32,129 nucleotides of DNA from positions 1 through 32,129 of the IMG/VR virus record IMGVR_UViG_3300009636_000024, one strand, 5' to 3'. A program made the translations under genes and the position numbers. Below the pieces are notes generated by a model. The model ran no database searches, was not told the origin of the DNA, and worked only from the letters and a program-made list of their open reading frames with translations. Within the stretch, counting starts at the first letter, position 1, and the number at the start of each line of letters is the position of its first letter. The DNA comes from a virus. Positions 16,515 to 26,300 of the stretch are shown here, one piece after another.

Positions 16515-17156
16515 GTGCCAAACACGAGCGGCTACGCAGAGTTAAAAACATCGGACCTCCAGGACGAAACCCTCTTCGCCCTGAATCAGAGGATGCGCTA
16601 TCTATACCAGAAGGTGTCTGGCGTTTACGGACAAAACTCCCCCAATCTGCTCTCGTCCCCTACTCTGGCGACAGCCTACTCTTCGCAGCAGACGGCCCAG
16701 AATGTATCCCCAAACGAGTTCATCACGAACGCGGTTGCCAATAAGCTCTACGGGATAGCAGCTATCCAGGCGGCAATCAATAGCGGCAAGCTTCAGGTTG
16801 GTGGGCCGAACGGCCAACAGGTAGCACAGGCAGCACTTTTCACGATCATCACCCTAGCGCAGCTTCCTACGGCTGGAACGCTGGCTACAAATGCCGACAA
16901 TGCCGGGATGACGTTCTTCATCAGCGACTACTACCACTGGCTCCAGTTTAACGGGACAGGGTATCAATGGCATCCGTGGGAGCCGGATGGATCAGCCTAT
17001 TACCGACTAGCGGCCTCTTCTCCCAATTGGGGTAGGTGGGTTTCAGTCAGCAGCGGAGGAACAGCCGCCTTCCTGCAATCTAACGGGACGTTGGGGTTGG
17101 CTACCCTGACAACAGTGACGCCGGGGTTCTTTACAAGCGTATGGTTCAGGCAATAA
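16515..17156 (+). CDS. Phage tail/fibre-associated protein (213 aa)
   Basis: I recognise only a general phage tail character. The N-terminal half is helical (ETLFALNQRMRYLYQKVSGVYG and an Ala/Asn/Gln-rich stretch). The C-terminal half contains short aromatic strands (FFISDYYHWLQFNGTGYQWHPW, YYRLAASSPNWGRWVSVSSGG) as seen in small domains of phage fibre proteins. No signal peptide, membrane helix or catalytic motif is visible. The GTG start is one base after the previous stop and is preceded by AAGGA. The 3' end overlaps the next gene by 16 bases in another frame. It closes the host-contact cluster before the ejection-protein genes. Confidence 0.55.
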   Translation: MPNTSGYAELKTSDLQDETLFALNQRMRYLYQKVSGVYGQNSPNLLSSPTLATAYSSQQTAQNVSPNEFITNAVANKLYGIAAIQAAINSGKLQVGGPNGQQVAQAALFTIITLAQLPTAGTLATNADNAGMTFFISDYYHWLQFNGTGYQWHPWEPDGSAYYRLAASSPNWGRWVSVSSGGTAAFLQSNGTLGLATLTTVTPGFFTSVWFRQ

Positions 17157-17734
17157 CTCTCAAAAAAGACGGTCCTCTCTACACGATGGGCGATCTGATC
17201 GTGGCCCCAGTCTCGATGGACCTTCTCGCCAGCGCGTATCTGACAATGAAAATGGACGGCACGCTCTCCGTGCTGTTCTACGAGTCAGATCCCGGCATTC
17301 CAAAGTTTCTTGCCACGTACTCTGATCCCAACGCCATCACCTACGGCTGCTACCTGAAGTCTGGAGACAAGACAAGCCTTATTGGGATCGGACATATTGC
17401 TGTGCCCCTGGGGAGAGGGGATGGAAGCAAGAAATCAGAACTGGGCTGTGCCTTTTTTGCTGGATACCAGCATCGGGATGTGACCTTCCCGCTGTCCCAG
17501 ATGATGTTGGAGCAGACCTTCGACCGCTACGACATCGACGTTCTGTTTGGGACGACGCCCGAAAAAAACAGAGCCATGCTGATGTTTATGAAGAATCTGG
17601 GGTTTGGGCACACTGCCGAGCCCGTCCCATACTTCACCACTTGGAAGGGCGAGGTTTGCGGGGTCTATATTTCGTGGATTACGCGGGAGATGTGGGAGGA
17701 GCTTAGTCCTTTCAAGGACCACGATTCCCAATAA
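17141..17734 (+). CDS. GNAT-like acyltransferase-fold protein (197 aa)
   Basis: The segment at residues about 138-160 (GTTPEKNRAMLMFMKNLGF) matches the GNAT helix with the Asn and the LGF turn that follows the acetyl-CoA-binding region. ELGCAFFAGYQHRD and the following helix fit the strand and helix before it. The C-terminal WKGEVCGVYISWITREMWEEL is typical of small phage GNAT-like proteins. Several T7-like phages carry an acyltransferase-like protein at the gene 13 position, just before internal virion genes 14-16; this gene is in the same position. Whether it still acetylates anything is unknown; a structural or chaperone role in core assembly is possible. It overlaps the upstream gene by 16 bases and has no strong Shine-Dalgarno, so coupling is likely. 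Confidence 0.6.
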   Translation: MVQAITLKKDGPLYTMGDLIVAPVSMDLLASAYLTMKMDGTLSVLFYESDPGIPKFLATYSDPNAITYGCYLKSGDKTSLIGIGHIAVPLGRGDGSKKSELGCAFFAGYQHRDVTFPLSQMMLEQTFDRYDIDVLFGTTPEKNRAMLMFMKNLGFGHTAEPVPYFTTWKGEVCGVYISWITREMWEELSPFKDHDSQ

Positions 17735-17748
17735 AGGAGCAGTAACTT

Positions 17749-18531
17749 ATGGGCGGCGACCAAGGACAAGGCCAGCAGAATCAGATCACCCAGCAGCAAT
17801 TGGGCGTCGAACAACAGTACCTCGGGATGGCGCAGAACCAGCTTGCCCAAGAGCAAACATTGACGGCCCCGCAAAAGACGTACAATACCGGAGTCATCAA
17901 TGCGGCTGAAAGCGGCAACTATTCTAACCTGATCTCTGCCGCAGGCCCCGCCACTGGAACCATCGCTCAAACCGAGAAGCAGGCGCAAGAGCAAATCATG
18001 AATTCAGTCCCCGCAGGGCCGGGAAGAGATTATGCTCTCGCTGCCTCCAAGCAGGGCGAAGCAACGCAGATGTCCACCACGCTCAACCAGCTTTTCCAAA
18101 ATGCGCTTCAGTCCAATACCAATATCGGGTTGGCATCAGCGGGTATCGGTCTTCAGGAAACTGGCGCATCTTTGAACGCTGGAGGGCTTGCGAGCCAAAG
18201 CAACCAAGCCGTGATGAGCGCCAACGAGCAGGGCAAGGCCAGCACCATGGGCATGATCGGCGCAATTGCGGGCGGCGCGGGTATGGCTATTGGCGGAAGG
18301 CCCTGCTGGATTGCCGAAGCTCTCTATGGGGTGGATGATTCTCGTGTCCATCTTATTCGGGCATGGTTGGTTGGCCCATTCTCTGAAACCGCCATTGGCC
18401 GGATTGTCGTTTCTATTTACCGAGCGATTGGTCGTCAAGTGGCATGGGGTGTGCGACGGTCCAGTTTCCTTCGGGCTATTTTCAAACCGCTTTTCGACCA
18501 AGCACTTAGACGGGCCATTGCCGCACAGTAG
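17749..18531 (+). CDS. Putative small ejection protein (gp14-like position) with CFI-box-type C-terminus (260 aa)
   Basis: The first 60 residues are Gln-rich and helical, the middle is Ala/Ser/Gln-rich, and a Gly-rich hydrophobic stretch (MGMIGAIAGGAGMAIGG, about residues 167-183) could enter a membrane. Right after it comes CWIAEALYGVDDSRVHLIRAW (Cys186 onward). This resembles the C-terminal 'CFI-box' motif (Cys-Phe-Ile-Ala-x-Ala-x-Tyr-Gly) found at the end of unrelated bacterial proteins and in some phage virion proteins. T7 gp14 is similarly short and enters the outer membrane during DNA ejection, and gene order supports the parallel. AAAGGAG lies 11 bases before the ATG. The 14-aa extension after the motif is basic (ending RRAIAAQ). 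The function of the CFI box is unknown to me. Confidence 0.5.
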   Translation: MGGDQGQGQQNQITQQQLGVEQQYLGMAQNQLAQEQTLTAPQKTYNTGVINAAESGNYSNLISAAGPATGTIAQTEKQAQEQIMNSVPAGPGRDYALAASKQGEATQMSTTLNQLFQNALQSNTNIGLASAGIGLQETGASLNAGGLASQSNQAVMSANEQGKASTMGMIGAIAGGAGMAIGGRPCWIAEALYGVDDSRVHLIRAWLVGPFSETAIGRIVVSIYRAIGRQVAWGVRRSSFLRAIFKPLFDQALRRAIAAQ

Positions 18532-18536
18532 GAGGG
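18530..18536 (+). promoter_or_regulatory. Strong Shine-Dalgarno fixing a TTG start
   Basis: AGGAGGG overlaps the upstream TAG stop and lies seven bases before TTG 18544. No ATG or GTG lies at suitable spacing, so this site decides the TTG start of the 613-aa gene. Confidence 0.8.
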
Positions 18537-18543
18537 TACGGTT

Positions 18544-20385
18544 TTGTCTACTACTCCCATCACCACGAGTCCACCTCCCGAAACTGCTCAGACGACGGCT
18601 ACGACGGCCAATCCCGCAGCCGGGCCGTTCAGTTCATTCCTAGACCCGTCTCAAGTCGCGCCTTCTACCTATCAGGCTTCCCAGCAACGCCCTAGCGGTT
18701 ATATGGGGAAGCTGGGCAAGGGGGCGATGATAATTGACAAGTTCCTTGAAGGAATGTCCAAGGGCCGGGCAATGCAATATGCCAAGTCGCGGCAGAAAGA
18801 AGCGGATATTTATAACCGGATTGGGCAGACAGAGGAGTACGTCCGTAAATCTGACATTGACCCAGCTTTGCAGAAGCAGCAAATTGACAAACTAGAGGCC
18901 TTGAGGCTTGGGATATTGAGGGATCAGACTAGCCCCGACGCGGCGGGCGGAGGCGGAGATTCTGGGCAGGGCGGCAAGAAGAAGGGGAAAAAGGACGATC
19001 AAGATCAAAGCCCCATCGTGAAGTTTTTCCATCAGGCCGCAACCAACATGCTTGGTCCCGGTGCTCAGGCGTCGTCTTTCGACGAGAAGACCGTAAGGGC
19101 AACGCTGGGCGACGTGTCGCATGACGTGAGGATGGCGCAGTCGCAAACGGCACAGATTGCTCAATTCGGATCAATTGCTATAAACAAGATAAGTAAAGGG
19201 TTGTCGGACGGCACTATTAAGAGCAGGGCGGATATTTTCAAAGATCCAGAACTTGCTCAAATCATGAATGCTTTAGGGAAAACCCCAACCGACAAATTAC
19301 CTTCTGGTTTAGTTGAAATAATCAAATCCATCCCAGAGAAGGCCGAAACAGCTAAAGTCACCGACTATGGCACAGCCGAAGTGGACGGGAAACAAATCAA
19401 TGTCGTTAGGACAGACAAAGGATTAGAGGATGGGAAGGGGAATCCCGTTTCTCTTGACACCATCAAGCCGGGAAGCCTTCGCATGGGCAATGAATCCGCC
19501 CCGAAGCCCCCCACAGAGAAGCAGGTTGAGCTTGACCGCGCCTATGCGTCTTGGTCTAAGACACTGGGCAAGGATAAACTGGACGACGGCGAAAAGAGCA
19601 TCGTTGCAAAACTGGAGAGGAACCCCGACAACCCTCTCAGTATTTCCGTCCAGGCCATTCTCAACAAACAGCCGAAGGGCGCTAAGAATCTTCAGGGCGC
19701 TTACGATGCCGCCATTAACCTGAGCGATAGGGAGAGGCAGACCAAGATTGCAGAATCCGCTTCTAATGCCAGCCTCAATGCGGCATTAAAGAAACTGACG
19801 CTTGACGACAAAAAGGACAAGTACAATCCCAGGGAACTGGACGATGTTTCCAGGTCTATCGTCAACGACGTTCACGGAGATGGGACGCCTGCATCTGAAG
19901 CGGAAATTGCTCGGCTCAGAAAGTCAGCGAGTGATCCGAAAGACCCCAAGCGTACCGAGAGTGCGGATGCTCTTAGGAAATGGGCTGTTGGCAATGTCAG
20001 GGATCACCCAGAGTTCTATCAACACCTAACTGACCAACAGCGCGAACAAGTCATCCATCACATCGACGGGATGCCGGTGGATAAGATGGTGGGCAGGGGC
20101 GGGAGCGCGGCTGCCGCTACGACGTTTAACGACCCATCTAAGGCGAAGGCGGATGCGTCTAAGTCCAACGGCGCGGCTGGCGCAATGAGAAGGACCGATG
20201 CAGTTCCAGAAACCAAGGCTGAGAAAACCGCTTCCAATGTTCCACCAGGGGCTATTATTCCCAAGGCCACTAAGCCTGTCACCACTGAATCACAATTACG
20301 AGCGGATGCAAAAGCCAAGGGGATGCAGACCGCAGCAATTGATGCTATGGTGAAGCACTATAAAGATTTAGGGTATGTTAGGTAG
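18544..20385 (+). CDS. Putative internal virion/ejection protein (gp15-like position), 613 aa
   Basis: The protein is hydrophilic, Lys/Asp/Ala-rich and predicted almost wholly helical, without signal peptide, membrane helix or Cys. It has a low-complexity Gly/Lys stretch (about residues 136-155), a small beta element (TDYGTAEVDGKQINVVRTDKG, about residues 277-297) and a C-terminal helix resembling a packing motif (AAIDAMVKHYKDLGYVR). I do not recognise a named domain. Placed between a gp14-like and a giant gp16-like gene, it fits the middle ejection protein, which in T7 forms the periplasmic tunnel. The TTG start is set by a near-perfect AGGAGGG seven bases upstream. It ends nine bases before the next gene. 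Confidence 0.5.
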   Translation: MSTTPITTSPPPETAQTTATTANPAAGPFSSFLDPSQVAPSTYQASQQRPSGYMGKLGKGAMIIDKFLEGMSKGRAMQYAKSRQKEADIYNRIGQTEEYVRKSDIDPALQKQQIDKLEALRLGILRDQTSPDAAGGGGDSGQGGKKKGKKDDQDQSPIVKFFHQAATNMLGPGAQASSFDEKTVRATLGDVSHDVRMAQSQTAQIAQFGSIAINKISKGLSDGTIKSRADIFKDPELAQIMNALGKTPTDKLPSGLVEIIKSIPEKAETAKVTDYGTAEVDGKQINVVRTDKGLEDGKGNPVSLDTIKPGSLRMGNESAPKPPTEKQVELDRAYASWSKTLGKDKLDDGEKSIVAKLERNPDNPLSISVQAILNKQPKGAKNLQGAYDAAINLSDRERQTKIAESASNASLNAALKKLTLDDKKDKYNPRELDDVSRSIVNDVHGDGTPASEAEIARLRKSASDPKDPKRTESADALRKWAVGNVRDHPEFYQHLTDQQREQVIHHIDGMPVDKMVGRGGSAAAATTFNDPSKAKADASKSNGAAGAMRRTDAVPETKAEKTASNVPPGAIIPKATKPVTTESQLRADAKAKGMQTAAIDAMVKHYKDLGYVR

Positions 20386-20394
20386 CAGAAGCCA

Positions 20395-23300
20395 ATGGCA
20401 ACCCCGCCGAATTCGACTGCGGACCTGATTAGCCTGTGGCAAGGACAGCCGCAACCACATTCTACGCCTAAATCCAGCAAGTCGGAGCTATCTACTCCTA
20501 AGACTACAGCAGATCTGATTGGTTTGTGGAGTCAGGCTCAGCCCACTACCGCGCAGCCAACCACCCCTCCGCCAGTCCCAGGGATGGGCGCTTTAGGCCC
20601 TCCTCCGCCTGTCGCCGCGCCAAAGGTCAACGTGCAGCCGCAGGGTGGTCTGGGGATGCGAGCCTATGGGATAGCAAACCAGTTCGCCGAGCAGGCGCAG
20701 ACTGGCTTACCACAAACATTAACCGGCAAATCCCTAGCCCAAAGAACGGAAGAGGCTAATCAAAACCAAGTCATTACTATCCCGAACCCTAGTGGTGCGC
20801 CTTATATTCTGCCTCCAGGGACATGGGGCCACGATTTTGTTTCTAAAATGCGCGAAAAAGGCGCTGGTTTAGCCGACTTTATGATGTCGCCGTTAGGTGT
20901 GACAAGTCTTATAGGCCCAGCCGCCGCAGGGGGAAAGGCGCTTATTTCGCGACTTGTTAGCGGCGCGTATGCAGTCCAGATGGTCCCAAGTGCCATAGAG
21001 AAGACCGCTAAGGCTATCAAGAACCCAACTGGGGCCAATGTTGCCGATGCGATTGGCGATGCTCTTATGGCTGGCCCGTTAGCAGCGCATACGGTCATGC
21101 CTGAAGGGGCCACAGCCACAGGAGAGCCACCCACCAAGAGCGAGGCGGTTAAAGAAGCCGTAGGAGAAGCCGCTGCCCCTCCGCCCGATACCCTTCGCAG
21201 AGAACAGGTCGAAGTCGGCAAACTGAAGCAGGAAGATGCTCAGGCCAAAATCTTGGCCCGCAAAGAGGAATTGGCTCGTCAGAAAACGCAAGCCCCTGCT
21301 GTTACGGCTGCGCCGCCTGGAGAGGCCCCTGTTGAGCCGCCCAAAGAATCTGTGCCCGTAACGCCAAAGAAAGGAGGTCCTCCTAGTGCTCAGCAAGTTG
21401 CTCAACCGGAGCAAAGGGAGGTGATCCAGCCGTCTAGCGCGGAGGCCCCTGCCCCGAAGACAGAGGCGGGGGCTACTGCGCCTACGGCGGATCTCAAGCC
21501 GGGGCAAGTGTGGAACCTGAACGGCGGTCTCTACTCCGTCACGGGCATCGAGGCCGACGATTCCGGCAAGCCTATCGTCAAATACGACTTCACCGGGCCG
21601 AAGGGGAACAAGAACCCCAACCAGAAGATCCCACATGCGGCGTTTACCAGCATGATGTCGAAGGGCAAGCTCCAGGGTGCGGCAGAGGGCACTGCTGCGC
21701 CGCCAGCGGCGGCGGAGCCTCCGGTCAAGGCGGAAGCGGCCAAGCCCGTAGCGAAGCCGCCAGCGGCCACTACGTTCTATCGAGGGACGGTCCCCGGATC
21801 TACGGAAAGGATAAAAGAACCATTTGAAGCCGCTAAGGGGAAAACCTTCGTAGCCCGCAAGCCTGAATCGGCCCGTAACTACGGGAGCGAGATTGAAGAA
21901 GTTAAGGCCAAGCCTGGAGCCAAAATACTTTATGAGGGGACTCCTGAGTTTGGGAAAATATGGGGCCACAAGAAGTATGACCCAGAGTTAGACTTCACCA
22001 ACCAAACCAAGAAGGGAGAGAACCAAACCGGCGTTGTAAACGAGATGGTTCGCAAGGCGCAATCGGCGGGGTACGACCTTATTTCTTTCAAGCGAGATTC
22101 GGACATCGGCTCAATCATATTGAACGAGGATGCCTTTATAAGAGGCCGCAAGCCGACCGAGCCGCCAGCGGCCAAGGCAGAGCCAATTAAGCCGCCTCTC
22201 AAGCCGAAGCCTGCGCCGAAGCCCGCTGAGTCTGTATCCAGACAAACCCCGCCCGCTGCTGCGGCTAAAGCCGCAGAGCCGCCCGCACCGAAGATTGACC
22301 CTGAAGAACTCCCGGCGATGAAGAGGCTGAGAGCGGCAGGGCAAGCCATCTCCGACACGGAACTGACGCAGCTTCAACTACCCAAAGCCAAAGTGATACT
22401 GGCGAAGCTCAAGCAAGTAGGGGAAGCCGCATTGGCGGAAGCCGACAAACAGGCCGATCCCAATGCAGCGGCAGAGCTAAGAAGGGTAGCGGCAGAGACG
22501 GACAAGCGTGCGGATGCCATTAGAAACAGAGCAAAGGTGCTGGAGCAAGAGCAGGCGGCGAAGGCCGCGCCGAAGGCGACACCAGCGCCGCCTACTACAC
22601 AAAACGCTCCCTCAAATGAGGCGAAAAAACAGGAAGTAGCCGCACCTCCGCCAGAAGCGAAGCCCGCGCAACCTATTGAGCCGCCAGCGGCTAAAGCGGC
22701 TGAAGCGACAAAACCTGCTCAAATTATTCCAGAAAATATTCCGCCTGTGCCTGCGGTGGATACTGCCGCAATCAAGCGCACAACCCCGGCTCTCAAAACT
22801 CCTGAGAGAGATAAACTCGAAGCCGACTACGAGGCGCGTAAGCAAGAGAGCGAAGCGCTGTGGGAACAGGTCGGTGATCTTGAGAAACAACGCAATGCTG
22901 CTAAGCCCTACAGTAAGAAGAGGGAAGCTCTTGAATCTAAGATTGAAAAGCTCAAAGACAAACGTGGGAAAATTGATGCGGAGTATGAGCCACTACGGAA
23001 GCAGAGCTACCAAGCCGAACTAGAAGACGCTGCATCGCAGACCGAAAATGAAATTGCTAGGATCACTGCTGAGCGTAAGATTGAAGAGATGCGCCTTCAG
23101 GACGAAACGAAGGCTGGTAAGTTCAATAATGAAGAGTCTCTGAAATTCCAGAGGGGATGGAAAGCGGCGCACCAAGCTATCGTTGATGAACTAAGGAAGA
23201 AAGCACCAGAGGTTGATTCTAGGGAAGATAAATACGAATCCCTAAAGAAGCAGTTGGCGTCTCTTTCTCCAGAAGAAAACGCTAGGGCAATAGAGGACGC

Positions 23301-26300
23301 TCTTGATAGGCTAGCTAGGGACTTTATTGACCATCCGCTTTTGGCAACTGACGACATAGGGAAGCGACTGGAGGGCTTCCTTTACGGCTCCAGAAATAGG
23401 GTCATAGCGGAGAAGGTCAAGACCTATGGGGAAGCCAAGCTGAACGAGATTGAAGCCCGCTACATGAAGGCGGCTGGCAACGCCCCTCCGAAGTCGTGGG
23501 AATTCGCAGATGCCCGAAGGAAGGTGGAAGAGGCCCCAAGCATCGAGGCTGCCGATAAAGCTCTAGAGAACATTACCGCTCTCACCGATGGATTGATCGA
23601 ACAGAAGCGCCTGCAAGAAAAAACAGCCAAGCGAGAGACTAGAGATTTTTCTAAGTCCTTTCGCCCATTGTCAGGGATGCGCTCTCCGGCTATCACAGAA
23701 ACGGACGCCTGGAAGGGGAACGTAACAGAAGGGGATCTTGCCTTCGATGGTAAGAGCGTTATCGACACTAGCGCTATTAAGGATAAGTCTAGGGCGGAAG
23801 GAGTCAAAGCTCCATCTAAGGTCCAGTTTGAGAGGTATCCGAAAGAAAACGCCGCTAAGTCTTGGGGGAATATCAAGAAGGCAGCTACCACAAGTTTAGA
23901 GGAAATCGGTCACGCCGAACAAAAGGGAATTGATTACGCCGTCTATGCAATGCCCGATGGCTCCGCGATTGTCCTCAGCGCTAAACAGGTCCGGTTGATA
24001 AAAAGTCTGACTGGATTTGACGAAGCGCGTGGAAGCGGGATAGACAAGCCAGTTGTTTTCTACAAGAAGGGCAACGCGGTTGCAGCCACAATGCCATACA
24101 TAAACGCTGCAACCGTCGATCTCGACGTGGCTCGGAAAGCAGCCAAGGGAGCAAATACCCCACCTCCTCCTGGGGCCGAAACTGCTTCTGCGGAGCCTCC
24201 CGCAGCGGCAGAAGCCGCAGAACCGCCGCAGGCGGCAGCAGTGCCGGAGTCTGCATCCAGACAGACGGCTCCCCCTCCTGGGGCTCCTGCGCCGAAGACG
24301 CCCCCAGGCGGGGAGAAGCCCACTCTCGGGGGTAACGTCCTTGAACGCTTGGTTGATGCAGGCCGCGAAAGCGACAAGTGGCTCCGAGAAAATGGGATCA
24401 TCGGCGGGGGATCGCTTTCGGCTAACCGCGCTCTCGACCCGCAAGCTGTCTACCACCTCACGCGATCAATAGCGGGCGATGTTGCCAGGGGTGTTATCTC
24501 TCTACAGGACGCTGCCGCTAAAACCCTGAAAACGCTGCGAGAAAAGTTTGAGATTGGAGCATTGTCGGCGCGCGATATTGAGGGGAAAATCCAGGAGCAT
24601 ATTGACAAAGCATCGGCGCTTTCTCAAATAACTGAAAAGATAGGGAATAAGCAGATCAGCCCAGCTTCTCCGTACTTGTCCAGAACAAAGGCGAATGTCC
24701 GAGAGTCTTGGAGGCCGCTAGGCGAAAACGTAGCAAAGGCATGGGAAGCTACGCGGGCCGCTCCTAAGCGTCTCTGGGAAGCATATGAGAAACTAGCGCC
24801 ATGGACAAGCTTTAAGGATACTGTCGGTCGTTATGACGGGCAGTTGCAGTTCGGCTCTTGGGAGATGAAAAAGTTCCGAGACACGATCAGAACTGCAATC
24901 CCAGATAAGCTCAGGCGTGAAGCCATCACCAATTATGTGCAAGCCAATGGGGATATGTCCGTCCTGGAGCAGCGGGCTAAATCTTCATCTTCGGCTCATC
25001 GTCCAGGCTATAACACTGCGCTGACACTCAACCCTGCTGAAATAGAGATCGCCAAGAATGTTCGGATCTATTTTGACCAGAAGCTCGACGAGGCCCATAA
25101 CGCAGGGATGCTAAAGGATGGTGTTGAGAATTACGTGAACCAGATATGGGACCGTGATCCAGACAACCCCGCAGCCAAGAACCTTATTGCCGCCGCCGCT
25201 TTTCATGAACTCCAACCGAATCCAGCCTTCCTTAAGAAAAGGATTTTCGAGAGCTATTTTGAGGGTGAGCAGGCAGGATATAGGCCACGCGACAAAGACA
25301 TTGGTGCTCTGATTGCCGCTTACGATCAGAGCTTCAATACGGCGGTAGCCTCTCGTGCGTTCATCCGAAACCTGCATGACGGCGTGGCGTCTGACGGACG
25401 ACCTATTGTGGAGATTGCGGGAACTGGGAGGAAAGCCGAGCCCACTCCAGGAGAAGTTCAGATCTATATCAAGCCGAAGGTAAGGCCAGAAAATACTATT
25501 GACTATAAACCAGTAGACCATCCCGCCCTGCGGGGATGGAAGTGGGCAAGCTCCGACGAAAAAGGCAACCCCATTTTTGTTCAAGGAGACTTCCTGGTGC
25601 ATCCCGAGTATGCGCAGAAGCTCAAGAACATCTTGGGGCATAGCGCCGTTCGTAACTATGCTGTGGGACGAGCCGCCTTAGCCTTGTCTAATGGATTCAA
25701 ACAGACGTTACTAACGCTCTCACCATTTCACCAAGTTCAGATTGGAGTCCACGCGCTAGAGCATACTGTCAGCCCCGTCAATGTTCCTAAATTGGATCTT
25801 AATAATCCAACGCAGCGGGCGCTTGTTAATCACGGTCTGATGGTAGCTGAATTTCGAGGAATGGATGAGTTTGCGGAAGGAGTCTCGGGGACGGGGCTTC
25901 TCAAATTGGTGCCGGTCTTGGGGCAAAAGATGGAAGAGTATCAAGACTATCTCTTCCGCGAGTACATCCCGCGCATAAAGATGTCGATGGCCCAAGAGGC
26001 GCTGGAACGCAACCGTGGCAGATACGCAGGGAAACTGTCGGAAGACCAAATCCTAGCATTAACCGCGAACCAAGCAAATGCGGCATTCGGGCATCTCAGC
26101 TATAAGTTACTGGCGCGTAATCCTACTTTCCAAGACGTCTTCCGTCTTTTAGCCCTAGCCCCTGATTTCCTAGAGGCTCGTTCCCGCTTTGTTGCACAGG
26201 CGGCTAAGCCTTATGGCCGCGAACAGTTACGAGCCTTAGCTTTAGGTGCTGCCGCAATGACGGCGGGGAAATTCGTCATCGGGCAAGTGGCAGGCGAAAA

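Noticed and set aside
2225-17736. Identical 15-mer CGATTCCCAATAAAG upstream of the genes at 2245 and 17749
   Set aside because: One 15-base match is about what chance allows in a 32-kb window (about 0.5 pairs expected). Position before two starts is suggestive but only two copies exist.
12862-25166. Extra half-sites ATCCAGAC at 12862, 12981 and 25157
   Set aside because: They match only one arm of the palindrome and lie in IQT or DPD codons; they were not counted as repeat copies.
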